A stretch of DNA of 64,000 bases from an uncultured Amylibacter sp. (GCA_905181935.1 CAJIZV010000002.1:310001-374000); one strand, 5' to 3'; shown: positions 30,797 through 40,551, numbered from the stretch's first letter. Notes: generated by a model from the sequence alone, not told the origin. A program made the numbers and translations.

Positions 30797-31498
30797 ATGT
30801 CAATATTAGATAAAGAACCCATAATAGAACGTAAAAAATCTGGACTTTTTTCTCGGTTACGAGGCAATTTTTTTACAGGTTTAGTTATAGTTCTGCCAGT
30901 TGCACTAACTATATGGATGGTTTGGTCTTTTATAGGTTTTGTAGATAATCGCGTATTACCATTAGTTCCAAACAATTATAATCCATTAAGCTATGTTGAT
31001 TTTAACGTTAGAGGCGTTGGAGTTGTAATATTTTTATTATTCACAACAATTATGGGTGCTGTAACTAAAGGATTATTTGGCCGGCAATTAATTAAGATTG
31101 GTGAAAGCATTGTTGATCGCGTACCAGTAGTACGTTCAATTTATAATGGTGTAAAACAAATTGTTGAAACAATAACATCATCGTCTGACAATAATTTTGA
31201 TAAAGTTTGTATGTTTGAATACCCTCGCAAAGGAATATGGGCACTTGGATTTATATCTACTAAGACTGGTGGAGAAATTTTAAATAAAGCAAAGTCTGGA
31301 AGTCTATATAGTATTTTCGTTCCTACCACACCAAACCCTACGTCGGGTTTTTTACTATTTATTCCCCAGAAAGATACTATTGTGCTTGATATGGACATTG
31401 AGGAAGCTGCTAAACTTATTATATCGGCTGGCATCGTTGAACCACCAACTGCAGATCAAATAGCCAAGAACAAAGCGCCCCGGAAATCACAAAAATGA
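30797..31498 (+). CDS. DUF502 family membrane protein
   Basis: Inner-membrane protein of unknown function, widespread in proteobacteria and also known in plants. Two membrane segments occupy about residues 25-45 and 72-95, followed by the family stretch VDRVPVVRSIYNGVKQIVET and a soluble part containing VFVPTTPNPTSGF-like residues (FVPTTPNPTSGFLLF). The frame could start at a TTG at 30791, but ATG 30797 is more likely. The stop overlaps the start of the next gene. Confidence 0.88.
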   Translation: MSILDKEPIIERKKSGLFSRLRGNFFTGLVIVLPVALTIWMVWSFIGFVDNRVLPLVPNNYNPLSYVDFNVRGVGVVIFLLFTTIMGAVTKGLFGRQLIKIGESIVDRVPVVRSIYNGVKQIVETITSSSDNNFDKVCMFEYPRKGIWALGFISTKTGGEILNKAKSGSLYSIFVPTTPNPTSGFLLFIPQKDTIVLDMDIEEAAKLIISAGIVEPPTADQIAKNKAPRKSQK

Positions 31499-32103
31499 TT
31501 TCAGCCGGACTAACTGGCTTTTTTACCTCACTTTCTCTAATCTTAGCGATTGGTGCCCAAAATAGCATGCTCCTGCGTCAAGGTTTAGCGGGGCATCATG
31601 TATTCTGGGCTTGTGTCTTTTGCAGTGTGAGTGATTCAATATTAATTGTGTTAGGTGTGGCAGGGTTTAATCTTGCTATAGAACAATATCCATTATTACC
31701 TCTAATATTAACTATTGGTGGCATAGTATTTTTAATTATTTATGGATCAAGACGATTATGGACAGCTTATAAAGGGCATTACACTGCAGAGTTAAGTGGG
31801 GAACCCAAATCATTTATAGCTCTTTTTGCTAGCTTATTTATTGTCACATGGTTAAATCCACATGTGTATTTAGATACATTGATTTTATTAGGTTCCATAT
31901 CAGTTCAATACAATAATATATCAGAAAAAATTATATTTGGAGCATCTGCAGTTAGTGCCTCTTTTATTTTTTTCTTCTGCTTAGGCTATGGAGCCAGAAT
32001 TCTGGCACCATATTTTCAATCTGTAAATTTTTGGAAAGTTTTAGATATTGTGATTGCTTTTATTATGTATTCAATCGCAATAGGTTTAATTAAATCACTC
32101 TGA
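31495..32103 (+). CDS. LysE/ArgO-type amino acid exporter
   Basis: Six-helix membrane exporter of the LysE superfamily. The N-terminal LILAIGAQNSMLLRQGL is the ArgO/LysE subgroup signature, and VTWLNPHVYLDTLILLGS carries the conserved NP-H-D segment. This points to export of basic amino acids (arginine or lysine). 202 residues. It overlaps the DUF502 gene by four bases (ATGA), so the two are co-translated. No LysG/ArgP regulator is adjacent. Confidence 0.9.
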   Translation: MISAGLTGFFTSLSLILAIGAQNSMLLRQGLAGHHVFWACVFCSVSDSILIVLGVAGFNLAIEQYPLLPLILTIGGIVFLIIYGSRRLWTAYKGHYTAELSGEPKSFIALFASLFIVTWLNPHVYLDTLILLGSISVQYNNISEKIIFGASAVSASFIFFFCLGYGARILAPYFQSVNFWKVLDIVIAFIMYSIAIGLIKSL

Positions 32104-32105
32104 AT

Positions 32106-33926
32106 TCAATTATCTGTTATCCACCAAACATCGGGTAAAAATCCAGACCAATCACCATACATAGGTAATCTTTTTGGAAATCTCATAGAACTATCATGAG
32201 CTAAACGACTAATATTATCATACCCAAATGGCACAACGTATCGGCCTGCAGTCAATACACGATCAAGTGCTTTGGTAGCTGCTACAAACTCAGACTGCTT
32301 TGTTGCTGTTAATAAATGATCAATTAAAGGTTCAATGGCAGGATCTTTTGCGCCCATATAATTTCGAGTACCTGGTTCTGTTACACCTTTTGGACCCCAA
32401 TATAATTTCTGTTCGTTACCTGGCGATAAAGATAACCACCAAAGATTTGGCATCATATCAAAATCATAAGATTTCTTTCGTTCACGAAATACAGCACTAT
32501 CTAGAGTTGCTACGGTAACTTGAATTCCTAATCGTTTTAAAGCATCCACATAAATATTTGTAATTGCCTCAAGTTCGGATGCATTGTTTTGCAACATTAT
32601 TTCAATTTCAAATGCATTATCATTTTTATCTTTCAGAACTCCTTGGACAGTGTCCCATCCAGCATCAGACATAAGTTTGGTGGCCTCTCGCAATCCTTTA
32701 CGATTACGCTTACCATCACCTTCAGGATACAAGTATCCATCTAGTGTACCTGGTAAAAGACTACTTTCAAATGGCATTAATAATTCTTTTACACGCCCAT
32801 CCGCAGGACCATGGCTCATACCTAATTTAGAATTAGAGAAAAACGAACCAAATCGTATTTTTGTTCCACCATAGACTTTTTCATTGAAATTATCATAATC
32901 AAATGCCCTAATTAATGCCTCACGGACACGCCAATCCGAAAACTTTGCGCGACGCGTATTCATTGCCAGGCCCTTCATGCCTGATGGGCGTTTGTGAGGT
33001 ATAACAGATTTAGATGCTTTACCAGATTTGATGCGCTCAAAATTATAATTTTCTAACCATTTTGCGCCATTGCCCTCACGATAATAGGAAATTTTACCAG
33101 CTTTAAATGCTTCAAAGATGACGTTTCCATCTAAGTAATAATCGTAGCGTAATTCTGAAACATTATGACGCCCCCTATTAAAAGCAATATTGTTTCCCCA
33201 ATAATTTTGATTGCGCTTAAACTGAATAAATCTTCCAGCTTCGAATTTATCAATAACATAGGGGCCACTTCCAGTTATGGGTTCTAAGCTACTGGCAGCA
33301 AATTCTCTATCTTCAAAATCAGCTTTCTTTAATATTGGACGAAGGCCTAGTATTAGTGGCAGTTCTTGGTCACCACTATCAGAGTAAAGACGTACAGATC
33401 GTTCGCCAGTTTTTTCTATGCGAGATACCTTACCCCAAGACCTAACATAACGAGGATGACCTTCTGAACCTAAAGTTTCGAAAGACCAAATAACGTCTTC
33501 TATAGTCAATGGCGTATTATCTGAAAACCGGGCTTCTTTTCTTAGTGTAAATTCGACCCAGTCTCGAGCGTCTGAAGTTTCAACTGATTCTGCTAAAAGT
33601 CCATAAAGAGTGAATGGTTCATCATACGAACGTCCCAAAAGTGACTCAAATGTGTGCGCCTTCACACCGTATGGAGCTTTACCTTTTAGAATAAATGGAT
33701 TGAGAGAATCAAAACTTCCACGCTCTCCTAAAGTAATACGTCCACCCTGTGGCGCATTTATATTAGCGTAGGGTAGAGACACAAAATCTTGTGGTAAGAC
33801 AGGTTCGCCATACATAGCTATGCCATGCTTGGGATCAGCAACAGCCATTCCAGCTGCTAGTATAAAAAGTATAGAAATGAGTGTTTGAAGTTTTATATGA
33901 CGTTTCATTTGTACAAGAGCTTTCAT
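32106..33926 (-). CDS. YejA-like extracellular solute-binding protein (peptide ABC uptake)
   Basis: Periplasmic family-5 binding protein for oligopeptides or related solutes. A signal peptide ends near AAGMAVADPKHG. The mature protein shows the YejA-type beginning GIAMYGEPVLPQDFVSLPYAN, then SFDSLNPFILKG. 606 residues. An alternative start is the ATG at 33908. The permease and ATPase genes that normally accompany yejA are not adjacent, so it is either a stand-alone receptor or served by components elsewhere. Confidence 0.9.
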   Translation of the reverse strand: MKALVQMKRHIKLQTLISILFILAAGMAVADPKHGIAMYGEPVLPQDFVSLPYANINAPQGGRITLGERGSFDSLNPFILKGKAPYGVKAHTFESLLGRSYDEPFTLYGLLAESVETSDARDWVEFTLRKEARFSDNTPLTIEDVIWSFETLGSEGHPRYVRSWGKVSRIEKTGERSVRLYSDSGDQELPLILGLRPILKKADFEDREFAASSLEPITGSGPYVIDKFEAGRFIQFKRNQNYWGNNIAFNRGRHNVSELRYDYYLDGNVIFEAFKAGKISYYREGNGAKWLENYNFERIKSGKASKSVIPHKRPSGMKGLAMNTRRAKFSDWRVREALIRAFDYDNFNEKVYGGTKIRFGSFFSNSKLGMSHGPADGRVKELLMPFESSLLPGTLDGYLYPEGDGKRNRKGLREATKLMSDAGWDTVQGVLKDKNDNAFEIEIMLQNNASELEAITNIYVDALKRLGIQVTVATLDSAVFRERKKSYDFDMMPNLWWLSLSPGNEQKLYWGPKGVTEPGTRNYMGAKDPAIEPLIDHLLTATKQSEFVAATKALDRVLTAGRYVVPFGYDNISRLAHDSSMRFPKRLPMYGDWSGFLPDVWWITDN

Positions 33927-33984
33927 TTAAATCATGTTGTTTATGACTATTGTAAGCAGTCATGAGAATAATTCAATTTTTTAC

Positions 33985-34014
33985 TTGGCCTAAGCATAGA
34001 TCATAGTTTATATA
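33985..34014 (+). promoter_or_regulatory. Possible promoter of the small RNA at 34020
   Basis: TTGGCC (33985-33990) and the AT-rich TTATATA (34008-34014) are separated by 17 bases, pointing to initiation near 34020. Both boxes are weak matches; the main support is the terminator downstream. Confidence 0.3.
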
Positions 34015-34019
34015 AGTCC

Positions 34020-34095
34020 TACTGCTCGATAGGTTTCTGCCTGTATGAAACCTGCCTCAATACTTGGCGCCCTCATTGCGAGGGCGCTTTTTTTT
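34020..34095 (+). ncRNA. Candidate free-standing small RNA
   Basis: About 75 bases made of two hairpins and no open frame. Hairpin 1: AGGTTTC (34031-34037) with GAAACCT (34047-34053), loop TGCCTGTAT. Hairpin 2 is a strong intrinsic terminator (34067-34095). The terminator points along the plus strand, yet the only gene before it (the YejA-like gene) is on the minus strand and begins upstream, so no known gene explains it. I do not recognise an Rfam family. Confidence 0.5.
34067..34095 (+). terminator. Strong intrinsic terminator without an upstream protein gene
   Basis: GCGCCCTC (34067-34074) pairs perfectly with GAGGGCGC (34080-34087) around a five-base loop and is followed by eight T. It is the 3' end of the candidate small RNA. 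Confidence 0.9.
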
Positions 34096-34173
34096 ATTTT
34101 TAACTTTTATTTTCAACAAAGAAATTTAATGATATTATTAAATAAATTATATTATTATGGTAGATGATAACAA

Positions 34174-34544
34174 ATGAATATTTTTATACTTTGCACTGGA
34201 AATTATGCATGCTCCATTTTGTTAGAGGCAGTTTTTTAATATTAAAACAATGGTGCGGTTTAAAGCTTTATCTGCAGGCTCTAAACCAATTTGAGCTGAT
34301 CACGCACATTTTCTTTACCTTATTAAATCAAAAAATGATTAATATCTCAAATTTATATTTAAAGTCTTGGATGCTTTTTGCAAATAATGAAGCAGTTAAT
34401 ATGTATATTGTAGTTACTATTTGTGGAGATGCGCGTGATGAATAAAGTCCGTAGTGGCCAAGAAAACCTCTGCGCGCTTATTTGGATGACAAAGATTCAA
34501 CTAAAGTAACAGACAGTAAAACACAAATTAGTAAGCTAGGATAA
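34174..34544 (+). pseudogene. Decayed arsenate reductase (LMW-phosphatase type arsC)
   Basis: Fragments of an ArsC protein can be read in order in two frames, interrupted by stops. From 34174: MNIFILCTGNYACSILLEAVF (family start ILCTGNSARS; the P-loop arginine has become Cys). At 34259, shifted by one base: FKALSAGSKPI then a stop. At 34359 in a third frame: LKSW-LFA and, further on, IVVTICGDARDE, then two stops around SP, then WPRKPLRAY at 34455. These match the family blocks RFRAFSAGS, SKSW, VCGNAAGE and CPVWPGQPMTAHW. The remnant ends four bases before the aquaporin gene, the usual partner of this ArsC type. Confidence 0.85.
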
Positions 34545-34547
34545 AAA

Positions 34548-35201
34548 ATGATTAATCGCGCCTATTTATCAGAATTTTTGGGCACAGCCATACTTTTAGC
34601 TACCGTAATAGGTTCTGGCATAATGGGTGAAACCTTATCACCTAATAATACTGCAATTGCATTATTGGGTAATACTATAGCTACTGGAGCAATATTGTAT
34701 GTAATAATAACAATTTTTGGATCAATTTCTGGTGCTCATTTTAATCCTGTAGTAACTATAGCTTTTCTGATTAACGGAGAAATATCTAAGTGGGATAGTT
34801 TAATGTACGTGTGCCTACAAATTTTAGGTGCTATTTTAGGCGTCTGGGTTGCACATCTAATGTTTGACCTGCAAGTTATCCAAATATCTTTAAAAATACG
34901 TGCGGGGCCATCTCAGGGTTTTTCTGAGGCAATAGCAACATTTGGATTAATACTTGTTATATTTGGTGGACAAAGATTTCAAAAAAAATCTGTACCTGCT
35001 CTAGTTGGATTATATATTACCGCTGCATACTGGTTTACTGCATCAACAAGTTTTGCAAACCCAGCAGTTACAATTGCTCGATCATTATCTAATACATTTG
35101 CTGGTATAAATCCTGCAAATGTGTGTCTGTTTATTTTATGTCAAATAGTTGGCATGTTAATCGCAGTAAAAATTTCAAAGATTTTACATTTTTCAGATTA
35201 G
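34548..35201 (+). CDS. MIP-family aquaporin/aquaglyceroporin
   Basis: Membrane channel of the aquaporin family with six membrane segments and two half-helix loops. The first pore motif reads NPV (GAHFNPVVTIA), the second NPA (FANPAVTIARS). 217 residues. In alphaproteobacteria such channels (AqpS type) are commonly encoded after arsR and arsC and pass As(III) out of the cell; here the preceding arsC is a pseudogene. Whether the channel still handles arsenite, or now only water or glycerol, is open. The reading frame looks intact. Confidence 0.9.
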   Translation: MINRAYLSEFLGTAILLATVIGSGIMGETLSPNNTAIALLGNTIATGAILYVIITIFGSISGAHFNPVVTIAFLINGEISKWDSLMYVCLQILGAILGVWVAHLMFDLQVIQISLKIRAGPSQGFSEAIATFGLILVIFGGQRFQKKSVPALVGLYITAAYWFTASTSFANPAVTIARSLSNTFAGINPANVCLFILCQIVGMLIAVKISKILHFSD

Positions 35202-35254
35202 GATTAAATATAAGATAACTTGTAACTTTCTTTAAATTAGATCACAGAGCTTTT

Positions 35255-35890
35255 ATGATAAAAATAGATATAATATCAGATCCTATTTGTCCTTGGTGCT
35301 TTATTGGAAAAACAAGATTGGACCGTGCTTTAGAAGCTAATCCATCACATGATTTCATAATAGAGTGGCACCCATTTCAATTGAACCCAACTATGCCAGA
35401 AGCAGGTATGGACAGGCGGGAATATTTAGAAACAAAATTTGGTGGGCAGAAAGCTGCAATAGACGTCTATAGCCAAATTGATGATACTGCACGCGAAAGT
35501 GGTATTAAAATGAATTTTGGAGGTATTAAGCGTACGCCAAATACTATTAATGCTCACCGTTTAATCCACTGGGCAGGTATAGAAGGTAAACAAAATGCAG
35601 TAGTTGACCGTCTGTTTAAAGCATACTTTCAAGAGGGTCGCGATATTTCTGAACACTTTGTTCTTACACGAATAGCTTCCGCTGTTGGTATGGATTCAGA
35701 GGCTATGCGCCGTTTACTTGAAAGTAACGCTGATACAGATGATATTAGAGCACGCGATGCAGACTCTCGGCGCAAAGGAATTCAGGGGGTGCCTGCCTTT
35801 TTGGTTGCCAATGAATATGTTGTTCAAGGCGCTCAAATGACTGATGTTTGGAATAACATTATTACCGAAATTCAAGAATCTACAAAATAA
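35255..35890 (+). CDS. FrnE-like DsbA-family oxidoreductase
   Basis: Cytosolic thioredoxin-fold protein of the DsbA/FrnE group. The active site CPWC lies at about residues 11-14 (DPICPWCFIGK), followed by the helical insertion and the cis-proline segment GIQGVPAFLVANEYVVQGAQ. There is no signal peptide. 211 residues. It may act as a disulfide oxidoreductase or glutathione-linked isomerase; the family is often labelled 2-hydroxychromene-2-carboxylate isomerase without evidence. The MFS gene starts one base after its stop. Confidence 0.88.
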   Translation: MIKIDIISDPICPWCFIGKTRLDRALEANPSHDFIIEWHPFQLNPTMPEAGMDRREYLETKFGGQKAAIDVYSQIDDTARESGIKMNFGGIKRTPNTINAHRLIHWAGIEGKQNAVVDRLFKAYFQEGRDISEHFVLTRIASAVGMDSEAMRRLLESNADTDDIRARDADSRRKGIQGVPAFLVANEYVVQGAQMTDVWNNIITEIQESTK

Positions 35891-35891
35891 T

Positions 35892-37091
35892 ATGGGTAAG
35901 CTTTTATCACCCCATGAATTTATTGTTTTAATAGCTTTCTTATTTTCACTTATAGCTATTGGTACAGATATGATGTTACCAGCTTTGGGTGCTATAGGTA
36001 ATGATCTAGGTATAATCGATAAAAATAAAGTACAATTAGTTATTACAATATTTTTACTTGGTACTGGGTTGGGACAATTGATAGCTGGTCCTGTCTCAGA
36101 TGCATACGGACGTAAAATTGTATTAAGTACAGGTATACTTTTATTCATAGCTGCCAGTATATGGGCAATGGTGACAACAAGCTTTACAATGCTGTTAATA
36201 GCTAGATTTGTTCAAGGATTGGGCATATCTGCGCCACGTTCAGCAGGAAATGCAATGGTCCGAGATCTATATAGTGGTAGAAAAATGGCACGCGTTATTT
36301 CTTTAGCTATGATGATTTTTGTACTGGCACCAGCAGTAGCCCCTCTACTTGGTCAAAAGATAATGGTAATTTACGGATGGCGAGCAATTTTTACTGCCTG
36401 TATGTTTGCTGGCTTATTGGCATTCCTATGGATGTCTATTCGTCAAAAAGAAACGCTCATATTAGAGAAGCGTACACCCTTTTTAATATCTAATATTATA
36501 AGTGGATATAAAACAATTTTTACTAATAAAAGAGTAATCATATCAACCTCTGTTCAAGCCTCAGTTTTAGGGGGATTATTTTCATATATAGCAAGTGCAC
36601 CACAAATATTTACTCAATGGCTGAATGCTGAAGAACAGTTTCCAATTTATTTTTGCTGTATCGCATTAATTTCTGCATTTTCGAATATAATAAATGCAAC
36701 ACTAGTTGAACGTTTAGGTATGTGGGTAATGTCAACTTTTGCTATTGGTTTTAATATGATTTTTTCAGCGATAATTTATTTAGTATTATATATGGAGATT
36801 GTATCTGATATATATTTATTACCAATATTTTTGATTTGGTCAGTTGTTGTTTTTCTTACTATGGCGATGTCTATTGGTAATCTAATGGCACTAGCTATGG
36901 AGCCAGTTGGCCACATTGCGGGGCTTGCGGCATCGATAATTGGATCAACATCAACACTTATTAGTATTTTATTAGCCATTCCAATTGGCATGATGTTCGA
37001 TGGAACAGGAATGCCATTAATTGCTAGTATTACAATTTTAGCGATAACAGCTTTTGGTTTAAATATTATTAATCCGCGATCTGCTAATTGA
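35892..37091 (+). CDS. Bcr/CflA-type MFS multidrug exporter
   Basis: Drug:proton antiporter of the DHA1 group with 12 predicted membrane segments. The family signature ATDMMLPALGAIGNDL-like segment appears as IGTDMMLPALGAIG near the N-terminus, and the loop 2-3 motif is GPVSDAYGRKIVL. An upstream in-frame ATG at 35844 lies inside the frnE-like gene, so 35892 is chosen (399 residues). It converges on mfd with a 10-base gap. Confidence 0.9.
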   Translation: MGKLLSPHEFIVLIAFLFSLIAIGTDMMLPALGAIGNDLGIIDKNKVQLVITIFLLGTGLGQLIAGPVSDAYGRKIVLSTGILLFIAASIWAMVTTSFTMLLIARFVQGLGISAPRSAGNAMVRDLYSGRKMARVISLAMMIFVLAPAVAPLLGQKIMVIYGWRAIFTACMFAGLLAFLWMSIRQKETLILEKRTPFLISNIISGYKTIFTNKRVIISTSVQASVLGGLFSYIASAPQIFTQWLNAEEQFPIYFCCIALISAFSNIINATLVERLGMWVMSTFAIGFNMIFSAIIYLVLYMEIVSDIYLLPIFLIWSVVVFLTMAMSIGNLMALAMEPVGHIAGLAASIIGSTSTLISILLAIPIGMMFDGTGMPLIASITILAITAFGLNIINPRSAN

Positions 37092-37101
37092 TTAGACGGA
37101 T

Positions 37102-40100
37102 TTAATTCATAGCTTTGGCAATTACAGCTAAATCTCGTGTAATTACATAAGCTCCTTTAACTTTTTTATCATCATCAAGCCAATCACGAAATATAATAAT
37201 TTTATTTTCCTTCACTTTAGCAGTACCACGTGAATCAGCTAAATATTTAGCTAACCCTGCAGGATTACTGAACTTATCACGATGGAATTGAACAACGGCA
37301 CCCTTTGGCCCACTATCCAGCTTAGCAATTCCAGCAGCACGGCACATTCCCTTTATGCGAACAATGCGTAGCAACATATCGACTTCAACTGGTAGTGAAC
37401 CAAAACGATCAATTAATTCGGCGGCAAAGGCTTCTAGCTCAATTTTTTTGGCTAAACTAGACAAGCGGCGGTATAATCCCAAGCGGACATCAAGATCAGG
37501 AACATAAGTATCAGGGATTAATACAGGAACTCCTAGGTTAATCTGTGGTGACCATGAACCCTCATCAGATAACCCCTCCATTTCACCTGATTTAATTTTT
37601 GCAATAGCTTCCTCCAGCATCTCTTGGTATAGTTCATAGCCAACTTCACGAACATTACCTGACTGCTCTTCTCCAAGTATATTTCCTGCACCACGTATAT
37701 CCAGATCTTGGCTTGCAAGCATAAAGCCTGCACCCAAGCTATCTAATGATCCTAAGACCCGTAATCGCTTAGTAGCAGCAGGTGTTAATTTTTGACATGG
37801 TTTTGTTGTTAAGTATGCATATGCTCGTGTCTTAGAACGCCCAACTCGACCACGTATTTGGTACAGCTGGGACAGACCGAACATGTCTGCACGATGAATT
37901 ATAATTGTATTTGCAGTTGGTATATCTAATCCACTTTCCACAATGGTTGTTGCTACTAATATACCATATTTTCCATCATAAAACGAATTCATTCGATCAT
38001 CTAATTCACCGGCGGCCATTTGACCGTGTGCTACAACATGCGTAACTTCAGGAACTTGAGTTCGAAGAAACTCCTCAACTTCAGGAAGATCAGAAATACG
38101 AGGCACTACAAAGAAACTCTGACCACCTCTGTAATGTTCCCGTAACAATGCTTCACGCAAGGTTATTGTATCAAACTCACTTACATATGTTCGGATAGCA
38201 AGACGATCTACAGGTGGCGTGGCTATAATTGATAATTCTCTTACTCCTGACAAGGATAATTGTAGTGTACGGGGTATTGGAGTAGCCGTTAATGTCAGCA
38301 CGTGAACATCTGTTCTAAGTTGTTTCAATTGTTCTTTATGTCCTACACCAAATTTTTGTTCTTCATCAATTATTAGAAGTCCTAAGTTTGCAAATTTGAT
38401 ATCTTTTGATAACAAAGCATGTGTACCAATAACAATTTCGACTGCACCATCTCGTAATGCTTCACGGTTCTTTTTCATTTGTCCCGTTGAAACAAAACGC
38501 GATAATTGCCTAACTCTTATTTCAGTTCCTCTGAACCGCTCTTCAAATGATTTAAAATGTTGACGTGCTAATAGGGTTGTTGGCGCGACAACAGCAACCT
38601 GAGTTCCAGAGCTTGCAGCAACAAATGCAGCACGTAAGGCAACCTCGGTCTTACCAAATCCAACATCACCACAAATTAGCCGATCCATAGGCCTTCCCGA
38701 TGCCATATCATCTAGTACATCTTCGATAGCATTTAACTGGTCATCCGTTTCTATATATGGAAAACGTGCACAGAATGCATTCCATTGGTCTTGGGATACT
38801 TCCATAACTTCAGATTTTCGCAACAGCCTTTCTGCAGCAATGCGAAGTAATTTATTTGCCATCTCACGAATGCGATCTTTTAATCTAGCTTTCTTAGCTT
38901 GCCAAGCACCACCACCCAAACGATCTAGAAGTCCCGAATCATGACCATAACGACTTAATAAATCAATATTTTCGACTGGTAAGTATAATCGATCATTGTT
39001 TGCATATTCTAATAACAAACAGTCATGAGGAGCACCTGCAGCCGTAACAGTTTCAAGGCCACGGTACCGACCAACGCCATGATCTACATGTACAACTAAA
39101 TCATCAACCGACAAACTAGATGCCTCAGTTAAGAAGTTTTTAGCACGTTTTTTACGTTTACCAGCGTTAACTAGGCGATCACCCATGACATCTTGTTCAG
39201 ATATAACAGTCAAACAAGGCGCCTCGAAACCCTGATCTATGGGCCAAACTACAAGTGATAAAGCTCCAATTGATTGGTTAATATCTAACCATGATTTGGC
39301 ATTAGATATTCCAAGTATGCCTTGATCACTCAAAAGCCCACTTAATCGTTCACGTGCACCTTCTGAAAACGTTGCTATTAAAACTGAAGTTTTTTTTCTT
39401 TTTTCATTAATATGTTCAGCAAGTCCCTCAAATAAGCTTGTTTCTTCATTTTGGCGTTCAGGAGCAAAATTTCTACCTAAGCGACCGCCCATATCTAAAG
39501 CATTAGGACCAGTAGGTTGTGGTAAGACTAATAATTTTCGTTGTTCACGATTCTTAAGAATATGAGACAATACATCAGGTGATATATATAACGTATCTGG
39601 TGAAATTGGCTTATAAATTGTATCTAATCGTGCCTTGGATTTTAACGCGTCAAGCCGCGCTTCATATTGATCAACGATACTATCCCATCTGCTATCATGA
39701 ATTTGAAAAATACTTTCATCTGAAAAAATAGTTGCCTCAGGTAGATAATCAAATAATGTTTCCATTCCATCATGAAAATATGGAGCCCAATGTTCAAATC
39801 CTTGATGTTTACGCCCTGCACTTATTGCTTCATATAATGGGTCATCCAGACCTGCTGAACCAAATTCAGTTCTGTAATTATTACGAAATCGAGCTATAGA
39901 TTCTTCATCTAAGATAACTTCAGTTACAGGTGCAAATTCAATACGAGATAGTTTTTCAATAGTTCTTTGAGTAATTGGATCAAATCTTCTTGCAGACTCA
40001 AGTTCATCACCAAACATGTCCATTCGTACAGGCCCAGCTTCACCTGGAGGAAAAACGTCAATAATACCTCCACGTATAGCATAATCACCAGGTTCAGTAA

Positions 40101-40551
40101 CTGTTGGTGTCTGAACAAACCCCATTCGGGTAAAATAAGATCGTAATTTTTTGTCACTAACTGTCCTGCCAACAGTTGCAATAAAGCTGTTATCACATAC
40201 AATATTTCGCTTAGGCACATATTGAGTAATAGCCGCCAAAGTTGTCAAAATAATGAATGGTTTATCAAATCCTGATGACAATGCTGCTAAAGTGGCCATG
40301 CGAGCAGCCGCAACCTCAGAGTTAGGAGAAACACGGTCGTAAGGAAGACAGTCCCAGGCAGGGAAGCTGAAAACAGGCAGCGTGGAATCAAAAAACCACA
40401 ATGCGCTGCGTAATGCTTCAAGTCGTTTATCATCACGCGCTATGTATGCTACCGATGTGTCGTTTTTTGATATATACTTTGTTAAAACATGTGCATCAAA
40501 ACCTTCAGGCACGCCAGATAAATTAATAGTATTGGATGAATATATGCTCAT
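37102..40551 (-). CDS. mfd: Transcription-repair coupling factor Mfd
   Basis: Removes RNA polymerase stalled at DNA lesions and recruits UvrA. All domains are visible: the UvrB-like N-terminal module, the RNA-polymerase-interacting domain (VDDLVVHVDHGVGRYRG region), the RecG-like motor with GDVGFGKTEVALRAAF, DEEQKFG, TATPIPRTL and QIRGRVGRS, and the C-terminal TRCF domain. 1149 residues, full length. It is transcribed alone. Confidence 0.97.
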   Translation of the reverse strand: MSIYSSNTINLSGVPEGFDAHVLTKYISKNDTSVAYIARDDKRLEALRSALWFFDSTLPVFSFPAWDCLPYDRVSPNSEVAAARMATLAALSSGFDKPFIILTTLAAITQYVPKRNIVCDNSFIATVGRTVSDKKLRSYFTRMGFVQTPTVTEPGDYAIRGGIIDVFPPGEAGPVRMDMFGDELESARRFDPITQRTIEKLSRIEFAPVTEVILDEESIARFRNNYRTEFGSAGLDDPLYEAISAGRKHQGFEHWAPYFHDGMETLFDYLPEATIFSDESIFQIHDSRWDSIVDQYEARLDALKSKARLDTIYKPISPDTLYISPDVLSHILKNREQRKLLVLPQPTGPNALDMGGRLGRNFAPERQNEETSLFEGLAEHINEKRKKTSVLIATFSEGARERLSGLLSDQGILGISNAKSWLDINQSIGALSLVVWPIDQGFEAPCLTVISEQDVMGDRLVNAGKRKKRAKNFLTEASSLSVDDLVVHVDHGVGRYRGLETVTAAGAPHDCLLLEYANNDRLYLPVENIDLLSRYGHDSGLLDRLGGGAWQAKKARLKDRIREMANKLLRIAAERLLRKSEVMEVSQDQWNAFCARFPYIETDDQLNAIEDVLDDMASGRPMDRLICGDVGFGKTEVALRAAFVAASSGTQVAVVAPTTLLARQHFKSFEERFRGTEIRVRQLSRFVSTGQMKKNREALRDGAVEIVIGTHALLSKDIKFANLGLLIIDEEQKFGVGHKEQLKQLRTDVHVLTLTATPIPRTLQLSLSGVRELSIIATPPVDRLAIRTYVSEFDTITLREALLREHYRGGQSFFVVPRISDLPEVEEFLRTQVPEVTHVVAHGQMAAGELDDRMNSFYDGKYGILVATTIVESGLDIPTANTIIIHRADMFGLSQLYQIRGRVGRSKTRAYAYLTTKPCQKLTPAATKRLRVLGSLDSLGAGFMLASQDLDIRGAGNILGEEQSGNVREVGYELYQEMLEEAIAKIKSGEMEGLSDEGSWSPQINLGVPVLIPDTYVPDLDVRLGLYRRLSSLAKKIELEAFAAELIDRFGSLPVEVDMLLRIVRIKGMCRAAGIAKLDSGPKGAVVQFHRDKFSNPAGLAKYLADSRGTAKVKENKIIIFRDWLDDDKKVKGAYVITRDLAVIAKAMN

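Noticed and set aside
34164..34445. 93-codon open frame before the aquaporin gene
   Set aside because: Only its last third resembles a protein (ArsC), and the start of the same protein lies in another frame. It is a fragment of the arsC pseudogene.
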